From Myxococcota bacterium (GTDB taxonomy: Bacteria; Myxococcota_A; UBA9160; PR03): DNA of 6,153 nucleotides. Of this stretch, positions 6,061-6,153 are shown piece by piece; the first letter of the stretch is position 1; each line of letters begins with the position of its first letter. The notes under the pieces were generated by a model. That model had not been told where the DNA came from. It searched no databases and was given only the letters and a program-made list of their open reading frames with translations. A program made the translations under genes and the position numbers. The stretch is from assembly GCA_030066475.1 (NCBI GenBank), contig JASJBO010000412.1:1-6153 (forward strand), in the 5' to 3' direction.

Positions 6061-6153
6061 ATGCGCGCCCGTCCGTTCGCCTCGCTCGCCCTGCTGCTGC
6101 TCGTCCCGCTGGTCCTGGTGCCGTCGCCGGCCCGCGCGGGCATCGGCGACGCC
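6061..6153 (+). CDS. Secreted protein of unknown function (only the signal peptide is in the window)
   Basis: Thirty-one codons are visible before the right edge. They read as a typical Sec signal peptide: an n-region with two Arg (MRARPFAS), a Leu/Val-rich core (LALLLLVPLVLV), and a probable signal peptidase site at PARA|G after residue 26. A good Shine-Dalgarno (6042-6050) supports ATG 6061 as the start. The mature part is too short to assign a family. It runs in the same direction as the EEP gene, 118 nt after that gene's stop, beyond a hairpin, so it may have its own promoter. Confidence 0.75.
   Translation, partial: MRARPFASLALLLLVPLVLVPSPARAGIGDA

Noticed and set aside
5082..6143. 353-codon minus-strand frame opposite the EEP gene
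   Set aside because: Antisense shadow: the + strand carries all EEP catalytic motifs, and the minus translation has no recognisable domain.

Overview
This is a very GC-rich bacterial window. A dense leftward (minus-strand) operon of five genes fills about 80% of it, and two rightward genes fill the rest. The PEP-CTERM protein implies a Gram-negative host with an exosortase. The GC bias and the divergent arginine-succinyltransferase-like genes would fit a deltaproteobacterial-type lineage (Myxococcota, Binatota or relatives), but that assignment is inference and weak.

Leftward operon (4928 down to 1, running off the left edge). The order of transcription is: class III PLP aminotransferase (3546-4928), arginine/ornithine N-succinyltransferase AstA (2527-3552), succinylglutamate-semialdehyde dehydrogenase AstD (1109-2530), a secreted PEP-CTERM protein (420-1112), and a guanidino-modifying hydrolase of the ArgZ/dimethylargininase/amidinotransferase type (1-423, 3' part missing). 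Every junction is a stop/start overlap: GTGCTGA, GTGA, GTGA, ATGA. The transcript is therefore almost certainly one translationally coupled unit.

Functionally this looks like a non-canonical arginine succinyltransferase (AST) pathway. AstA, an AstC-type aminotransferase and AstD are present. The enzyme that removes the guanidino nitrogen is not AstB-like at the N-terminus; it resembles the arginine dihydrolase ArgZ/AgrE and carries Asn at the position that I recall distinguishes dihydrolases from deiminases. Either it replaces AstB on succinylarginine, or it converts free arginine to ornithine, which AstA then succinylates. AstE is not in the window and may lie beyond the left edge. The PEP-CTERM gene inside this catabolic operon is the odd element.

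Right part. A divergent intergenic region (4929-5108) separates the operon from a rightward endonuclease/exonuclease/phosphatase (EEP) family gene (5109-5942). That gene is followed by a hairpin that may be a terminator, and then by the start of a secreted protein gene (6061 to the right edge) of which only the signal peptide is visible.
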